The notes below the pieces were generated by a model. It was not told the DNA's origin. It did no database searches and saw only the letters and a list, made by a program, of their open reading frames with translations. DNA of 64,000 bases, from positions 62,001 to 126,000 of the forward strand of contig JABFGB010000010.1 of the NCBI GenBank assembly GCA_013112715.1, in the 5' to 3' direction. Below, piece after piece: positions 40,509 to 49,569 of the stretch (its first letter is position 1; each line of letters starts with the position of its first letter). A program made the translations under genes and the position numbers. Origin of the DNA: Chloroflexota bacterium. GTDB taxonomy: Bacteria > Chloroflexota > Anaerolineae > Aggregatilineales > J027.

Positions 40509-41755
40509 CCGAACTGCTACAACTTTTTCTTGCGGTTGCGATCATGATCGCTTTTGCAAAGGGAATGGGTTATCTCTCGATGCAAATGAACCAACCGGCT
40601 GTGTTGGGTGAATTGTTCGCAGGGCTTTTTCTTGGCCCGACCATCCTCGATTTGTTTGGCGACTCCTCTCTTTTTGCCAATAGTGCTACCGTTACCCACT
40701 CTATCATCGAATTTGCCGAAATTGGTGTCCTCTTGCTCATTTTTGGAGCAGGTCTAGAAATTGACCTCGAAAGTATGCTTGAAGTAGGCCGCCCGGCTGT
40801 ACTGGCGGGTGTTTTAGGTGTATTTGTGCCCGTCGTGATGATTGCCCCTGTCGCGGTTATGTTTGATTACGCAGCCGAAAAAGGGGTGTTTATCGGGTTG
40901 GTATTGGCTTCGATGAGTACCGCAATCAGCGCACAAGTGATGCTGGAATTAGGGGTGCTAAAAAGCCGTGAGGGCCTCACGTTATTAGGGGCTGCTCTCA
41001 TAGACGATATACTCCTAATTTTGATTGTCTCGCTCTTTTTAGCCATCAATCCCGGTGGTGTCGTTACGATTGAAGATACACGGGCCATCTGGGAAGTTGT
41101 GCTACGAATGGGTGGGTTCTTAATCATTGGCAGTTTGCTGTGTTGGCATTTCTTACCCAAACTCGCCAATCGTATTCAGAATACCTCAATCTCAGAAGGT
41201 GTTTTCGCCCTAGCTTTGGTAGCGACCCTCTTTATGTCCGTTGCGGCGGAGGCGATTGGGGGGATCGCGGCTATCGCGGGAGCGTTTATTGCTGGGGTTT
41301 CGATGGGACGTGCGCGACGAAGTGTGGTAGAGAAGGTAGAGCGCAGTCTGCACGCTGTCAACTATGGGCTGCTCGTCCCCTTATTCTTCATCAGCATTGG
41401 GTTAAAGGCAAATCTACGCGCGATAGACGGGGATATTTTGCCATTTGCCATCATTATGTTGGTATTGGCGATTATCAGCAAAGTCGTCGGGACATGGATT
41501 GGTACCCGACTAGGCGGGTTTGATAATTTAAGTGCTATTCGTGTAGGGTTTGGCATGATTAGTCGTGGCGAAGTAGGCTTAATCCTTGCAACGCTAGGGA
41601 TTAACAGCGGTATATTGGTACCAGATATTTTTGCCGTGCTGGTCATGGTGGTAGTTGTCACTACCATGATTACACCACCTTTGGTACGCTGGTCATTTAC
41701 GCGCAAAGCCGAAGAGATATTTGCCCGGCGTAGTGAACCTGAAATGCAGTTGTAA
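40505..41755 (+). CDS. CPA2-family monovalent cation:proton antiporter (Kef type)
   Basis: 416 aa, about 12 helices and no C-terminal nucleotide-binding domain. Family marks are NQPAVLGELFAGLFLGPTIL, EIGVLLLIFGAGLEIDLESML, GLVLASMSTAISAQVMLELG and the ion-binding-site region LLGAALIDDILLILIVSLFLA, with FISIGLKANL and ISRGEVGLILATLGIN later. It is expected to exchange Na+ or K+ for H+ at the cytoplasmic membrane. GGAGTCGTTAC precedes the ATG, which overlaps the leader ORF. It is followed 13 bases later by a PII-like gene. Confidence 0.93.
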   Translation: MTELLQLFLAVAIMIAFAKGMGYLSMQMNQPAVLGELFAGLFLGPTILDLFGDSSLFANSATVTHSIIEFAEIGVLLLIFGAGLEIDLESMLEVGRPAVLAGVLGVFVPVVMIAPVAVMFDYAAEKGVFIGLVLASMSTAISAQVMLELGVLKSREGLTLLGAALIDDILLILIVSLFLAINPGGVVTIEDTRAIWEVVLRMGGFLIIGSLLCWHFLPKLANRIQNTSISEGVFALALVATLFMSVAAEAIGGIAAIAGAFIAGVSMGRARRSVVEKVERSLHAVNYGLLVPLFFISIGLKANLRAIDGDILPFAIIMLVLAIISKVVGTWIGTRLGGFDNLSAIRVGFGMISRGEVGLILATLGINSGILVPDIFAVLVMVVVVTTMITPPLVRWSFTRKAEEIFARRSEPEMQL

Positions 41756-41768
41756 GGATATTAACCCC

Positions 41769-42137
41769 ATGTATCTTGTCATGTATATTTCGCACGATGT
41801 TGAGCAGGCAGATGCTGTTTTGGAGAAATGGATGGCGGCGGGTATAGAGGGTGCTACGATTATCGAAAGTGCGGGCCTCCGACAGATGAGCAATCATCTG
41901 CGGGATGATTTTAGCATCATGCCTACCCTTGCCAATTTGCTACGTGATACTGAAATCCATCATCGAACCTTATTTTCTGCTATTCGGGATGAGGCCCTTT
42001 TGCAAAAAGTCATTCAAACCACCACTGCTTATGTGGGTGATTGGGCAAAACCGGATGTGGGAATTCTTTTGGTACTGCCTTTGTTACAAGCGTATGGCCT
42101 AGAAAGAGGCGACCCCGCCAAAAAATCTAAAGGCTAG
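41769..42137 (+). CDS. PII-like small regulatory protein linked to the antiporter
   Basis: 122 aa. The N-terminus MYLVMYISHDVEQADAVLEK followed by WMAAGIEGATIIESAGLRQM matches the PII-like fold (strand, helix, then the G-x-T-x-x-E-S-x-G-x turn). A long T-loop-type insertion and helical C-terminus follow. The ATG has AAGGA eleven bases upstream. Position directly after the antiporter suggests a ligand-dependent regulator of it, as SbtB or PamA are for their transporters; this is inference. Confidence 0.7.
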   Translation: MYLVMYISHDVEQADAVLEKWMAAGIEGATIIESAGLRQMSNHLRDDFSIMPTLANLLRDTEIHHRTLFSAIRDEALLQKVIQTTTAYVGDWAKPDVGILLVLPLLQAYGLERGDPAKKSKG

Positions 42138-42172
42138 GCTGAATTGGACTAACTGCAAAGTTGGCGGATGGG

Positions 42173-42209
42173 AAGTTATGGGACTAAATACTTAACCCCA
42201 TAACTTTTT
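42173..42209 (+). terminator. Terminator after the antiporter/PII-like operon
   Basis: AAGTTATGGG (42173-42182) pairs with CCCATAACTT (42197-42206), followed by T-rich sequence (TTTTTCTTTTT). Thirty-five bases after the PII-like stop. The opposite strand's gene ends at 42214, so it may serve both. Confidence 0.75.
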
Positions 42210-42213
42210 CTTT

Positions 42214-43038
42214 TTATTTGAGGTAGTAATACAACTCGCCGGGTTGGAGGATTTTCAATTTTTGGCGCGGATTAACCTTCTCAAAGGCTTCGATGATATG
42301 GCTGAACGGGATGGCATTGTTCGGATAGAGATCGTTGTGACCGGGGATGACCACATCCCAACCCAGTTCTTTGGCTAAATGAGCGCCTTCCATCGGCATA
42401 AAATTGCCTAATATCCCTACTTGCTCCCGGAAATAATCACGGCCATTTAGCGCAATCATAGCGATGTCGGCGGTGGGCAGACCTTTGAGCATCTCAATAT
42501 AACCGGGGTAAACCAAGGTGTCCCCGCCATGATAGAAGGTAACGCCATTCCATTCGATGATGAAGCCTAACCAACGATAGCCTTTCTGCTCATCATATTC
42601 TTTTTCATAATGGGCAGAGGGGACAGGCGTAACCCGGCAGGTAGTTCCCGGTAAGGTGGTAGATTGGAGCGCAGGCGGAAAAATAACCCGATCATCCGCA
42701 ATATCCAAATCTGACAACAAATCTTTGCACCAGCCTGTGGTTACAAATTTGGCGTTAGGGGAGGCTTTGGCAATTGGGCCAACTGTTTTAGGGTCGAGGT
42801 GGTCGAGGTGTTCGTGACTGATGAAATAATAGCTGATGTGGGTGGCATGTTCGGGCAAGATCGGCGGGGGATAGCCGCGCACCCAAAATTCACCGAACTG
42901 CTCACGCACGACATCCGTCAGGCATGGGTCAATGTAAATTACCCCTTCAGTGCCCTTAATCGCCACGCCCATTTGTCCCAAGCCCCAAATCGCTAGGCTG
43001 TTGGGTAGGATGGGGGTTTGCTCAATTTGTGTTTTCAT
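42214..43038 (-). CDS. UlaG-like metallo-beta-lactamase-fold hydrolase
   Basis: About 274 aa. The metal motif H-x-H-x-D-H is FISHEHLDHLD, with a later His (VPSAHYEKEY), Asp in FYHGGDTLVYPG and a final His (VVIPGHNDL), all ligands of the MBL fold. The overall pattern follows UlaG-type lactonases (ascorbate-6-phosphate lactonase), but the true substrate is unknown and no ula genes adjoin. The ATG at 43038 is ten bases after AGGGA; a GTG three codons earlier is too close to it. Confidence 0.88.
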   Translation of the reverse strand: MKTQIEQTPILPNSLAIWGLGQMGVAIKGTEGVIYIDPCLTDVVREQFGEFWVRGYPPPILPEHATHISYYFISHEHLDHLDPKTVGPIAKASPNAKFVTTGWCKDLLSDLDIADDRVIFPPALQSTTLPGTTCRVTPVPSAHYEKEYDEQKGYRWLGFIIEWNGVTFYHGGDTLVYPGYIEMLKGLPTADIAMIALNGRDYFREQVGILGNFMPMEGAHLAKELGWDVVIPGHNDLYPNNAIPFSHIIEAFEKVNPRQKLKILQPGELYYYLK

Positions 43039-43084
43039 CAGTGGCACGTCCCTTTGATAAAAAGTTATGGTGCCTCTATTTTAG

Positions 43085-43106
43085 AGTGGAACAACCAAAA
43101 GGCGAA
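43085..43106 (-). repeat. Direct repeat of the kinase-gene 3' flank, downstream copy
   Basis: 22 bases identical to 43209-43230. It carries the distal arm of the kinase terminator and its flank, but not the partner arm, so it is a half-terminator remnant. The 102 bases between the repeats have no coding sequence. Confidence 0.7.
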
Positions 43107-43221
43107 TCGTCCCGAATTAGCCCACTGCTCTAAATTTCTTGGCAAGATTTTCCTCCAAACAATGGACTTAGCCCAATTGTTCGATAGGGAATTTCGATCG
43201 CTGGCTTAAGTGGAACAACCA

Positions 43222-43247
43222 AAAGGCGAACCGCTTGGCTCGCCTTT
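43222..43247 (-). terminator. Terminator of the Ser/Thr kinase gene
   Basis: On the minus strand AAAGGCGA (43247-43240) pairs with TCGCCTTT (43229-43222), loop of ten, followed by a short T-run. It starts 20 bases after the kinase stop. Its distal arm plus flank (43209-43230) is duplicated 124 bases further on. Confidence 0.65.
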
Positions 43248-43267
43248 GTACGAAATGATGGTTCGGA

Positions 43268-44095
43268 TTAGTGCGCTCTGTGGCCGCCAATCGAAAAATC
43301 GCCGACGGTTTGTTCGTAGAGCCACGCTTCGGTATACGCCTGCGAAAATTGGTGGGCAGTTTGGTAACGCTGCACTGGGTCAAAGTGGGTGGCTTTTTCA
43401 ATGACAGCCATAATACTGAGGGGCAGTACGTAGTCAAAAACAACAATGCCATTCGGCTCACGGTGGGGAAGATGGCCCATCAGCATTTCATAGAGGGTCA
43501 AGCCGAGCGCGTAGACATCGGAGTAAGAGCCTGCCGGGTCGCCAAAAATCTGCTCTGGAGCCATGTAATCAATGGTGCCGACCTGCGGTTCGACTTCGAC
43601 ATAGAGACCAGATTGCAGGATTTTGGATAGACCAAAATCGGCAACGAGCGGACGATCATTGCGATCAAACAGAATATTGTCGGGTTTGATGTCGAGATGG
43701 ATCACGCCGTTACGATGGGCGTAGTCAATTGCATCACACACTTCGCGCAGAATCCGTTCACTTTCATAAAAGGTCATCGGGCCATTTTGAAAACGATCCG
43801 CTAGTGTGCCATGTGGAGCTAACGGTGTCACCATATAGACTTCGGTATCCGTCATCCCCAGATCATAGACGGGCAGAATATTGGGGTGGTCGAGTTTGGC
43901 AAGTGTACGAGCTTCCCGGACAAACATTTGCACGAACCCGTCATTGATAGCATATTCAGGCCGAATCAATTTAAGGGCAACGGCGCGATCCAGATAACGA
44001 TCATAGGCCTGTGCGACGATTCCCATCCCCCCGGTGCCGAGGACGGTCAGGATTTCGTATCTTTGATTGAGAAGTTGACCTACTAAACCGTCCAC
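43268..44095 (-). CDS. Soluble Hanks-type Ser/Thr protein kinase, non-RD
   Basis: 275 aa, kinase domain only, no membrane helix. Motifs: GTGGMG glycine loop (20-25), VALKLI (ATP lysine), HLDIKPDNILFD catalytic loop, DFGLSK, and TIDYMAPEQ, then DVYALGLTLYEMLMGHLP. The usual HRD is HLD, so it lacks the activation-loop-sensing arginine and should be active without loop phosphorylation. Starts with GTG, GGAG seven bases upstream. It ends soon after subdomain XI; it has no PASTA or sensor part, so how it receives signals is unclear. Confidence 0.93.
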   Translation of the reverse strand: MDGLVGQLLNQRYEILTVLGTGGMGIVAQAYDRYLDRAVALKLIRPEYAINDGFVQMFVREARTLAKLDHPNILPVYDLGMTDTEVYMVTPLAPHGTLADRFQNGPMTFYESERILREVCDAIDYAHRNGVIHLDIKPDNILFDRNDRPLVADFGLSKILQSGLYVEVEPQVGTIDYMAPEQIFGDPAGSYSDVYALGLTLYEMLMGHLPHREPNGIVVFDYVLPLSIMAVIEKATHFDPVQRYQTAHQFSQAYTEAWLYEQTVGDFSIGGHRAH

Positions 44096-44470
44096 TTATG
44101 CACTCCAGTTTGTAAGAGGTATACCGCTGGTTTCTAAATTCTAAACCAAGTTGAGATAGAATAATGTGAAAATTAACGAAAGCAAGGGATTTTTCACAAA
44201 TTTTTGGGGAGATGGCTAGAATTTGTCTTTAAAAACGAAAAAAGTAATTCACAAGGACTAACCGAATTCGGTCAGACGCCCTCTCGCCAGACCTAGAAAT
44301 TGCGGTATGATTTTCACATAGCATATCGTCAAAACAGCAGTTTATAAGATGATAAAGCCAGTTTGGGATGGGTGGTTGAATTATCTCAATCGTTCTCCAA
44401 CTCTCCACACACATGTCATTGACAGGCAACCCAACTAGGCCTGAAAAAATGAAAGCGAGGAAATGAAACA
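44096..44470. other. Divergent intergenic region between kinase and aconitase
   Basis: 375 bases, AT-rich, no supported gene. The plus strand has TTGACA at 44419-44424 with TGAAAA 17 bases on (44442-44447), a weak promoter candidate for acnA. No clear hairpin, riboswitch or operator is visible. Confidence 0.5.
44419..44447 (+). promoter_or_regulatory. Weak candidate promoter for acnA
   Basis: A perfect -35 (TTGACA) and 17-base spacer, but the -10 (TGAAAA) matches only half the consensus. The leader would be very short, about 20 bases. Confidence 0.3.
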
Positions 44471-47206
44471 TTGAAACACGCAACTCAAGATACCTTTAAG
44501 GCCCGCACAAAACTGGATGTTCCGGGTAAATCAGTAGACTACTATCGGCTGGTAAAGCTGGCTGAGGCTGGCATTGGGCATATCCATGAACTGCCCTTTA
44601 GCATCAAAGTCCTCTTGGAAAACCTGCTTCGTCATGTGGATAACTATTCGGTTACACCAGAAAATGTCGAAGAACTTGCCAATTGGAATGCGGTAAGCCC
44701 TGCTCAAACGGAAATCGCATTCCGCCCAGCGCGAGTGGTATTGCAAGACTTCACAGGTGTGCCATCGGTGGTTGACCTTGCCGCGCTGCGTTCTGCGATG
44801 GGACGGTTGGGTGGTGATCCCAAACAAATCAACCCTACTATTCCAGTGGATTTGGTAATTGACCATTCGGTGCAGGTGGACTATTCCGGCTCACCCGAAG
44901 CGCTCACTCTGAATGCGGATTTGGAATTTCGGCGCAACTCGGAGCGCTATCAATTTTTGAAGTGGGGACGGAATGCGTTCAGCAATTTCCGGGTGGTGCC
45001 ACCCGCCACCGGGATTATCCATCAGGTGAATTTAGAATATCTGGCGAAGGGAGTCTTTGTCCGCACCGATGGGCAAGGGCAAGTTGCCATTCCCGATACA
45101 CTGGTCGGCACAGACTCCCATACCACGATGATTAATGCGCTAGGTGTACTGGGCTGGGGGGTCGGTGGGATTGAGGCCGAAGCTGTCATGCTCGGTCAAC
45201 CCATTTACATGCTGACGCCGGAAGTCATCGGCTTTAAGCTGTATGGCAAACTCCGCGAAGGGGTAACCGCCACCGACTTGACGCTCACCGTTGTACAAAT
45301 GCTCCGCAAGAAGGGCGTGGTAGATAAGTTCGTCGAGTTCTATGGAACGGGTCTATCCAACATCAGCCTTGCGGATCGGGCTACGATTGCGAACATGGCG
45401 CCTGAATATGGGGCGACGATGGGGTTCTTCCCGGTAGACAACGAAACACTGGTCTATCTACGCCGCACAGGTCGCACCGAAGAAGAAGTCAAACTGGTCG
45501 AGGTGTACTATAAATCGCAGGGGATGTTCCGCACCGATGAGACGCCTGACCCGGTGTTTACCGATACGCTGGAACTCGATCTCAGCACAGTCGAACCCAG
45601 CATGGCCGGGCCAAAACGTCCCCAAGACCGCGTGACCCTCAAAGCGATGAAAGAGGATTTTGAAAAATCCCTGCGTGCGCCCGTCGGGGCAAAAGGTTTT
45701 GGTTTGACCGAGGAACAAATTGCCTCCAAAGTGCTGATTCGTTCAGAAAATGGTCATAAGGCTGATCCGATTGAATTGACGCATGGATCGGTGGTGATTG
45801 CCGCCATCACAAGCTGTACCAATACTAGCAACCCTAGTGTGATGTTGGGGGCGGGTTTGTTGGCACGCAACGCCGTTAAGAAGGGCCTAAAAACGAAACC
45901 CTATGTCAAGACCAGCCTAGCCCCCGGTTCAAAGGTGGTCACGGAATACCTAAAACAATCCGGGGTACTGGAATATCTGGAACAACTCGGTTTCTATGTC
46001 GTTGGCTATGGCTGCACAACCTGTATCGGGAATACAGGGCCACTTTCAGCGGAAATCGTCGGTGCGATTAACGAAGGTGATTTGGTGGCGGCGGCTGTCC
46101 TGAGCGGTAATCGCAATTTTGAAGGCCGTATCCATCCCAATGTACGGGCCAACTTCCTTGCCTCACCGCCGCTGGTGGTGGCCTATGCGTTGGCCGGGAC
46201 GGTGGATATTGACCTTGAAAACGAGCCTTTGGGTTACGATCAAAATGATGATCCCGTTTTCTTGCGCGATATTTGGCCGAGCCAAGATGAAATCCTCCAA
46301 ACCGTGCGCGATTCCATCCACCCTGAGATGTATCATATGCACTATGGGCAGGTGTTTGGTGGCAACGAAACATGGAATGCCATTGAAGGCGCGGGTGGTG
46401 AAATGTTCGCATGGGATGAGGCCTCCACCTACATCCAAGAGCCACCCTTTTTCATGGATTTGAAGCCAGACCTTGAGCCATTGAGCAATATCGAAGGGGC
46501 GCGGGTGTTGGCCTTGTTCGGGGATAGCATCACGACAGACCACATCTCGCCTGCCGGGGATATTGCAAAGGACAGCCCGGCGGGTCGCTATCTGATTGAA
46601 CAGGGGGTTGAACTGCGCGATTTCAACAGCTATGGGGCACGGCGCGGCAATGACCGAGTGATGACACGCGGCACGTTTGCCAATATCCGCCTCAAGAATC
46701 AACTGGTCGCACCCAAAGAGGGTAGCTGGACGGAATATCTACCCGATGGTGAAATCTTGAGCATTTATGAAGCGGCCCAGCTTTATAAGGCTAAGAACAC
46801 GCCGCTGATTGTTGTGGCGGGTAAAGAATATGGGACGGGTTCAAGCCGCGACTGGGCTGCGAAGGGTTCCTATCTTTTAGGAATTAAGGCGGTCTTGGCG
46901 GAGAGCTTTGAACGTATTCACCGCAGCAATCTAGTGTTTATGGGCGTACTGCCGCTGCAATTTAAGGCGGGCCAGAATGCCCAGACCTTTAACCTGACGG
47001 GGCGCGAAGTGTATACAATTGAGATTCCCGATGATCTGCAACCCCTCCAAGAGGTGGTAGTACGGTTCACTCGTGAAGACGGCACGGAATCACAGTTTAC
47101 CGCGATTGCCCGTATCAACACCCCGGTTGAACTGGATTACTATCGAAATGGTGGTATCCTCAATACAGTGCTGCGTAACTTCCTACGTGAAGGCACGGTT
47201 GCATAA
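44471..47206 (+). CDS. acnA: Aconitate hydratase A
   Basis: Isomerises citrate and isocitrate in the TCA cycle, with a [4Fe-4S] cluster. 911 aa, normal for AcnA/IRP type. Visible: [62 protein letters not shown] (first cluster Cys), [13 protein letters not shown] (other two), [20 protein letters not shown], and [12 protein letters not shown] of the swivel domain. It starts with TTG: the family N-terminus begins here and no ATG follows for over 80 codons. The TTG overlaps the stop of a three-codon ATG ORF behind GAGG. Two more genes follow closely. Confidence 0.96.
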   Translation: MKHATQDTFKARTKLDVPGKSVDYYRLVKLAEAGIGHIHELPFSIKVLLENLLRHVDNYSVTPENVEELANWNAVSPAQTEIAFRPARVVLQDFTGVPSVVDLAALRSAMGRLGGDPKQINPTIPVDLVIDHSVQVDYSGSPEALTLNADLEFRRNSERYQFLKWGRNAFSNFRVVPPATGIIHQVNLEYLAKGVFVRTDGQGQVAIPDTLVGTDSHTTMINALGVLGWGVGGIEAEAVMLGQPIYMLTPEVIGFKLYGKLREGVTATDLTLTVVQMLRKKGVVDKFVEFYGTGLSNISLADRATIANMAPEYGATMGFFPVDNETLVYLRRTGRTEEEVKLVEVYYKSQGMFRTDETPDPVFTDTLELDLSTVEPSMAGPKRPQDRVTLKAMKEDFEKSLRAPVGAKGFGLTEEQIASKVLIRSENGHKADPIELTHGSVVIAAITSCTNTSNPSVMLGAGLLARNAVKKGLKTKPYVKTSLAPGSKVVTEYLKQSGVLEYLEQLGFYVVGYGCTTCIGNTGPLSAEIVGAINEGDLVAAAVLSGNRNFEGRIHPNVRANFLASPPLVVAYALAGTVDIDLENEPLGYDQNDDPVFLRDIWPSQDEILQTVRDSIHPEMYHMHYGQVFGGNETWNAIEGAGGEMFAWDEASTYIQEPPFFMDLKPDLEPLSNIEGARVLALFGDSITTDHISPAGDIAKDSPAGRYLIEQGVELRDFNSYGARRGNDRVMTRGTFANIRLKNQLVAPKEGSWTEYLPDGEILSIYEAAQLYKAKNTPLIVVAGKEYGTGSSRDWAAKGSYLLGIKAVLAESFERIHRSNLVFMGVLPLQFKAGQNAQTFNLTGREVYTIEIPDDLQPLQEVVVRFTREDGTESQFTAIARINTPVELDYYRNGGILNTVLRNFLREGTVA

Positions 47207-47213
47207 GGATACG

Positions 47214-48044
47214 ATGACGCTTAATCAGCATCAACGCCGCGAACTCCGGCTGATCCAAAACCACCTGCTCACCGAACAACGGCGGGCAGGTGCGGCCTAT
47301 GCTGGGTTTCATACGGCGGGGGTGGTGTTTCATCCGATTGAATTTGACCCAGCATACAGTCTGGTCATTCCACATCAGGGGATTACGTGGGCGCGGGGTG
47401 AGGATGTGCGCCGAGGATTTGACACACTCGAAGAACGGGGGCGCTGGCCTCATCTTCAATACTTGGACGCGCTTTTCCCCGACGCCTTTCAACGGCATCT
47501 TGAATTACACGGCTTTCAACATTATCTGAATACTCCTGTTTGGCTATATATGCCGCTGCATGGGCCGGTACCAGAGGGTGAAAAACCGTTTGGAACTGTG
47601 CCACTCGATCAACCCCATCTGCAAATCCAAGAAGCCGTCAGCCATGAAGATTTTGCGGTGTGGTGGCGTACCTATCGTGCTGGATACTATGGGGTAGATG
47701 ACCATGTGATTGACCCCAAAGCCGTTCAGCCTTTTGAAGAAGCCTTTCAACGTGGCGATGGGGTATTTTTGATTGGTCTTTATCACAGCTATCCTACAGC
47801 GGCCATTCAGGTGACGTTCGATCAAGGGGTGGCCCATGTGGATGAACCCGCAGTGGTCTGGCCGTGGGCGGGGTTTGGTATGGAGGAAACGCTGATTCAA
47901 ATGGCGGTGGAATTTGCCCAAACCAATGGCTGTGGTGTCATCTACAGCGTGGGTGTGCCAGAACACGATGCCCGCCTCTATCTACGCTTGGGGTTCATCC
48001 AAATTTCAAATATCGTGACGATTGTGGAGGCTGCAAAAAAATGA
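47214..48044 (+). CDS. GNAT-like acetyltransferase protein, aconitase operon
   Basis: 276 aa. Its length fits two GNAT-type halves: the first (about 1-120) is degenerate, and the second (about 140-275) has the fold's late strand and helix with FGMEETLIQMAVEFAQTNGCGVIYSVGVPEHDARLYLRLGF, where GNAT motif B resides; the acetyl-CoA loop R-x-x-G-x-G/A is not obvious. AAGGA lies five bases upstream of the ATG, seven bases after acnA, so it is cotranscribed. Its stop overlaps the next ATG. Substrate unknown. Confidence 0.7.
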   Translation: MTLNQHQRRELRLIQNHLLTEQRRAGAAYAGFHTAGVVFHPIEFDPAYSLVIPHQGITWARGEDVRRGFDTLEERGRWPHLQYLDALFPDAFQRHLELHGFQHYLNTPVWLYMPLHGPVPEGEKPFGTVPLDQPHLQIQEAVSHEDFAVWWRTYRAGYYGVDDHVIDPKAVQPFEEAFQRGDGVFLIGLYHSYPTAAIQVTFDQGVAHVDEPAVVWPWAGFGMEETLIQMAVEFAQTNGCGVIYSVGVPEHDARLYLRLGFIQISNIVTIVEAAKK

Positions 48045-48874
48045 CCTTAGCCCAATGGTACTTATTCCCGAACAGCAACCCGTCTGATCTCCAAACCCAG
48101 TTAAAAAACAGCCTGCAAGCATTGGGCTATACCTTTTATGACCCATTTGCGGGAGGGACAGGCACGCCCGTCGGGTTGCAGCAGCGCGTTCGTTGTTTCA
48201 TCGGGTCACTGGATGCCGGATGGTCACGGTTGATTTTTGCACCGAATGAAGTGTGGCCTGATGAGGTAGCCCGCGATATTCTGGCGGGGATGCCTGTCAT
48301 TAAAGCTATCTATACTTCAGCAGATCAGTTTGAAGTGGGCACAGTAGCGGATGGTATGGCCGGATTAATGGCCTTTTTGCGCTCCGGTTTAAGTGAGGCC
48401 GATTTGCAGCAGTCGGCAGTTATGACTGCGGTTCTGTCCACTGCCCAAACGACTGCCACGACATTGACCGATTTGCCACCTGAATTGCAGAAATATGCTC
48501 AAGAGCAGGGGGTGGATGCGGGGCAGGTGGACAAATTGATGCAGAAGATGTCAAAGGGTGTCTTTAAGAAAATGGGCAATGAGCAGGACGCCCAAAAGCA
48601 GGCAAAATCGGCAATTGCAGGTGTTCCCAAACAACCCGAAGTGGAATGGAACAGTCCAGCAGGGCAGGCATTACAGCGTGTGATGGCGTGTTTGACCGTG
48701 CCGGAAAAATGGATGCACCCCGATTGGAAAACATTGACCGGGGCCTATCAAGCAGCCCGCCAATTGCAGCGCGATCCTAAAGCCTTGATGCTGCCGGGGG
48801 ACAAACAAGCGATGGCCGCCCTGCCAAATTCGCTGGAATTCATTCCGCTGTACATGGGGAAAAAGAGTAGCTAG
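48041..48874 (+). CDS. Unknown protein, third gene of the aconitase operon
   Basis: 277 aa, soluble, coupled to the previous gene by an ATGA overlap. Residues 1-115 look like a compact alpha/beta domain (LAQWYLFPNSNPSDLQTQL, VRCFIGSLDAGWSRLIFAPN). Residues about 140-200 are Ala/Gln/Lys-rich helices (QKYAQEQGVDAGQVDKLMQK). The C-terminus ends with LEFIPLYMGKKSS. No family is recognised. Confidence 0.65.
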   Translation: MTLAQWYLFPNSNPSDLQTQLKNSLQALGYTFYDPFAGGTGTPVGLQQRVRCFIGSLDAGWSRLIFAPNEVWPDEVARDILAGMPVIKAIYTSADQFEVGTVADGMAGLMAFLRSGLSEADLQQSAVMTAVLSTAQTTATTLTDLPPELQKYAQEQGVDAGQVDKLMQKMSKGVFKKMGNEQDAQKQAKSAIAGVPKQPEVEWNSPAGQALQRVMACLTVPEKWMHPDWKTLTGAYQAARQLQRDPKALMLPGDKQAMAALPNSLEFIPLYMGKKSS

Positions 48875-48882
48875 AGACCACA

Positions 48883-48911
48883 CACGGGACTATAGTCGCT
48901 GTGCTGAATCT
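48883..48911. repeat. Structured intergenic repeat, copy 2
   Basis: 29 bases, 25 shared with 28611-28639. Fold: CACGG/CTGTG outer stem (one G-T pair) around GACT/AGTC. Two of the four differences keep the inner stem paired. It lies just after the aconitase operon and may terminate it. Confidence 0.6.
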
Positions 48912-48926
48912 ACACGAGACCTAATC

Positions 48927-49424
48927 TCAATCCTTTTTATCTTTTGCAAAAAGGGTCATCCAGTCCTCAACCTCTTTGGGTGAGAGGCGTGGATTGGCTT
49001 TTTTGCTTACGGCTTGTTGGGCCGCTTTGATTTTGGGGTTTACTTTAGGGGTAGCCTTCAATTGCGGGGCAAAATCATGGGCGGTAATGCAGCGCATCCC
49101 CACAATTTTGGCAATATCCGTCACCTCACTATCCGATGACACCACAATCCAACTGGCAGGGTCTTCCGTGCGGCGAATAATATCGCGCATGACGGCATCG
49201 GCGCTGCTGTGTTCGGAGGCAAATTTCACGATGACGCTGTGGGTTGAAAGGCGCGTTGAGATTTCCCCCGGCAGACCATGATCGAAGACCACGACCACTC
49301 GCTTGCCTACCCGACTGCTGAAACTGCGAAGTTTCAGGACTAATTTGGCCTCGTCATCGGGGTCATCTAGTTTTAGGTCGGGCATTTGGGCGATGAGGTT
49401 GTGCCCATCAATCAGGTAAGGCAT
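48927..49424 (-). CDS. YacP-like NYN-domain putative ribonuclease
   Basis: 165 aa. The PIN-like NYN fold is seen in LIDGHNLIAQMPDLKLDD (first acidic site), VVVVFDHGLPG (second), SADAVMRDIIRR and WIVVSSDSEVTDIAKIVG (third acidic site, SDxE). The C-terminal about 35 residues are Lys/Pro/Ala rich. YacP/Rae1 relatives cut mRNA on ribosomes. It stands alone. Confidence 0.88.
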   Translation of the reverse strand: MPYLIDGHNLIAQMPDLKLDDPDDEAKLVLKLRSFSSRVGKRVVVVFDHGLPGEISTRLSTHSVIVKFASEHSSADAVMRDIIRRTEDPASWIVVSSDSEVTDIAKIVGMRCITAHDFAPQLKATPKVNPKIKAAQQAVSKKANPRLSPKEVEDWMTLFAKDKKD

Positions 49425-49569
49425 TGGTTAAATCCTTTTTTGCTATATACCACAGTATAACAAAGAAGGTTTAAAAGCCCATGAGGAATTTTAAGAACCT
49501 GTACATTTGTTCTGAAATTGGTTACTATTGGCATCATAAACATTGAAAATGACATTAGGAATTTCAATC

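Noticed and set aside
41769-42137. A TrkA-type regulatory domain for the antiporter
   Set aside because: No Rossmann glycine motif; the pattern fits a PII-like fold better.
44096-44470. A small gene or RNA between the kinase and acnA
   Set aside because: No frame with a credible start or composition and no stable fold was seen; left as intergenic.
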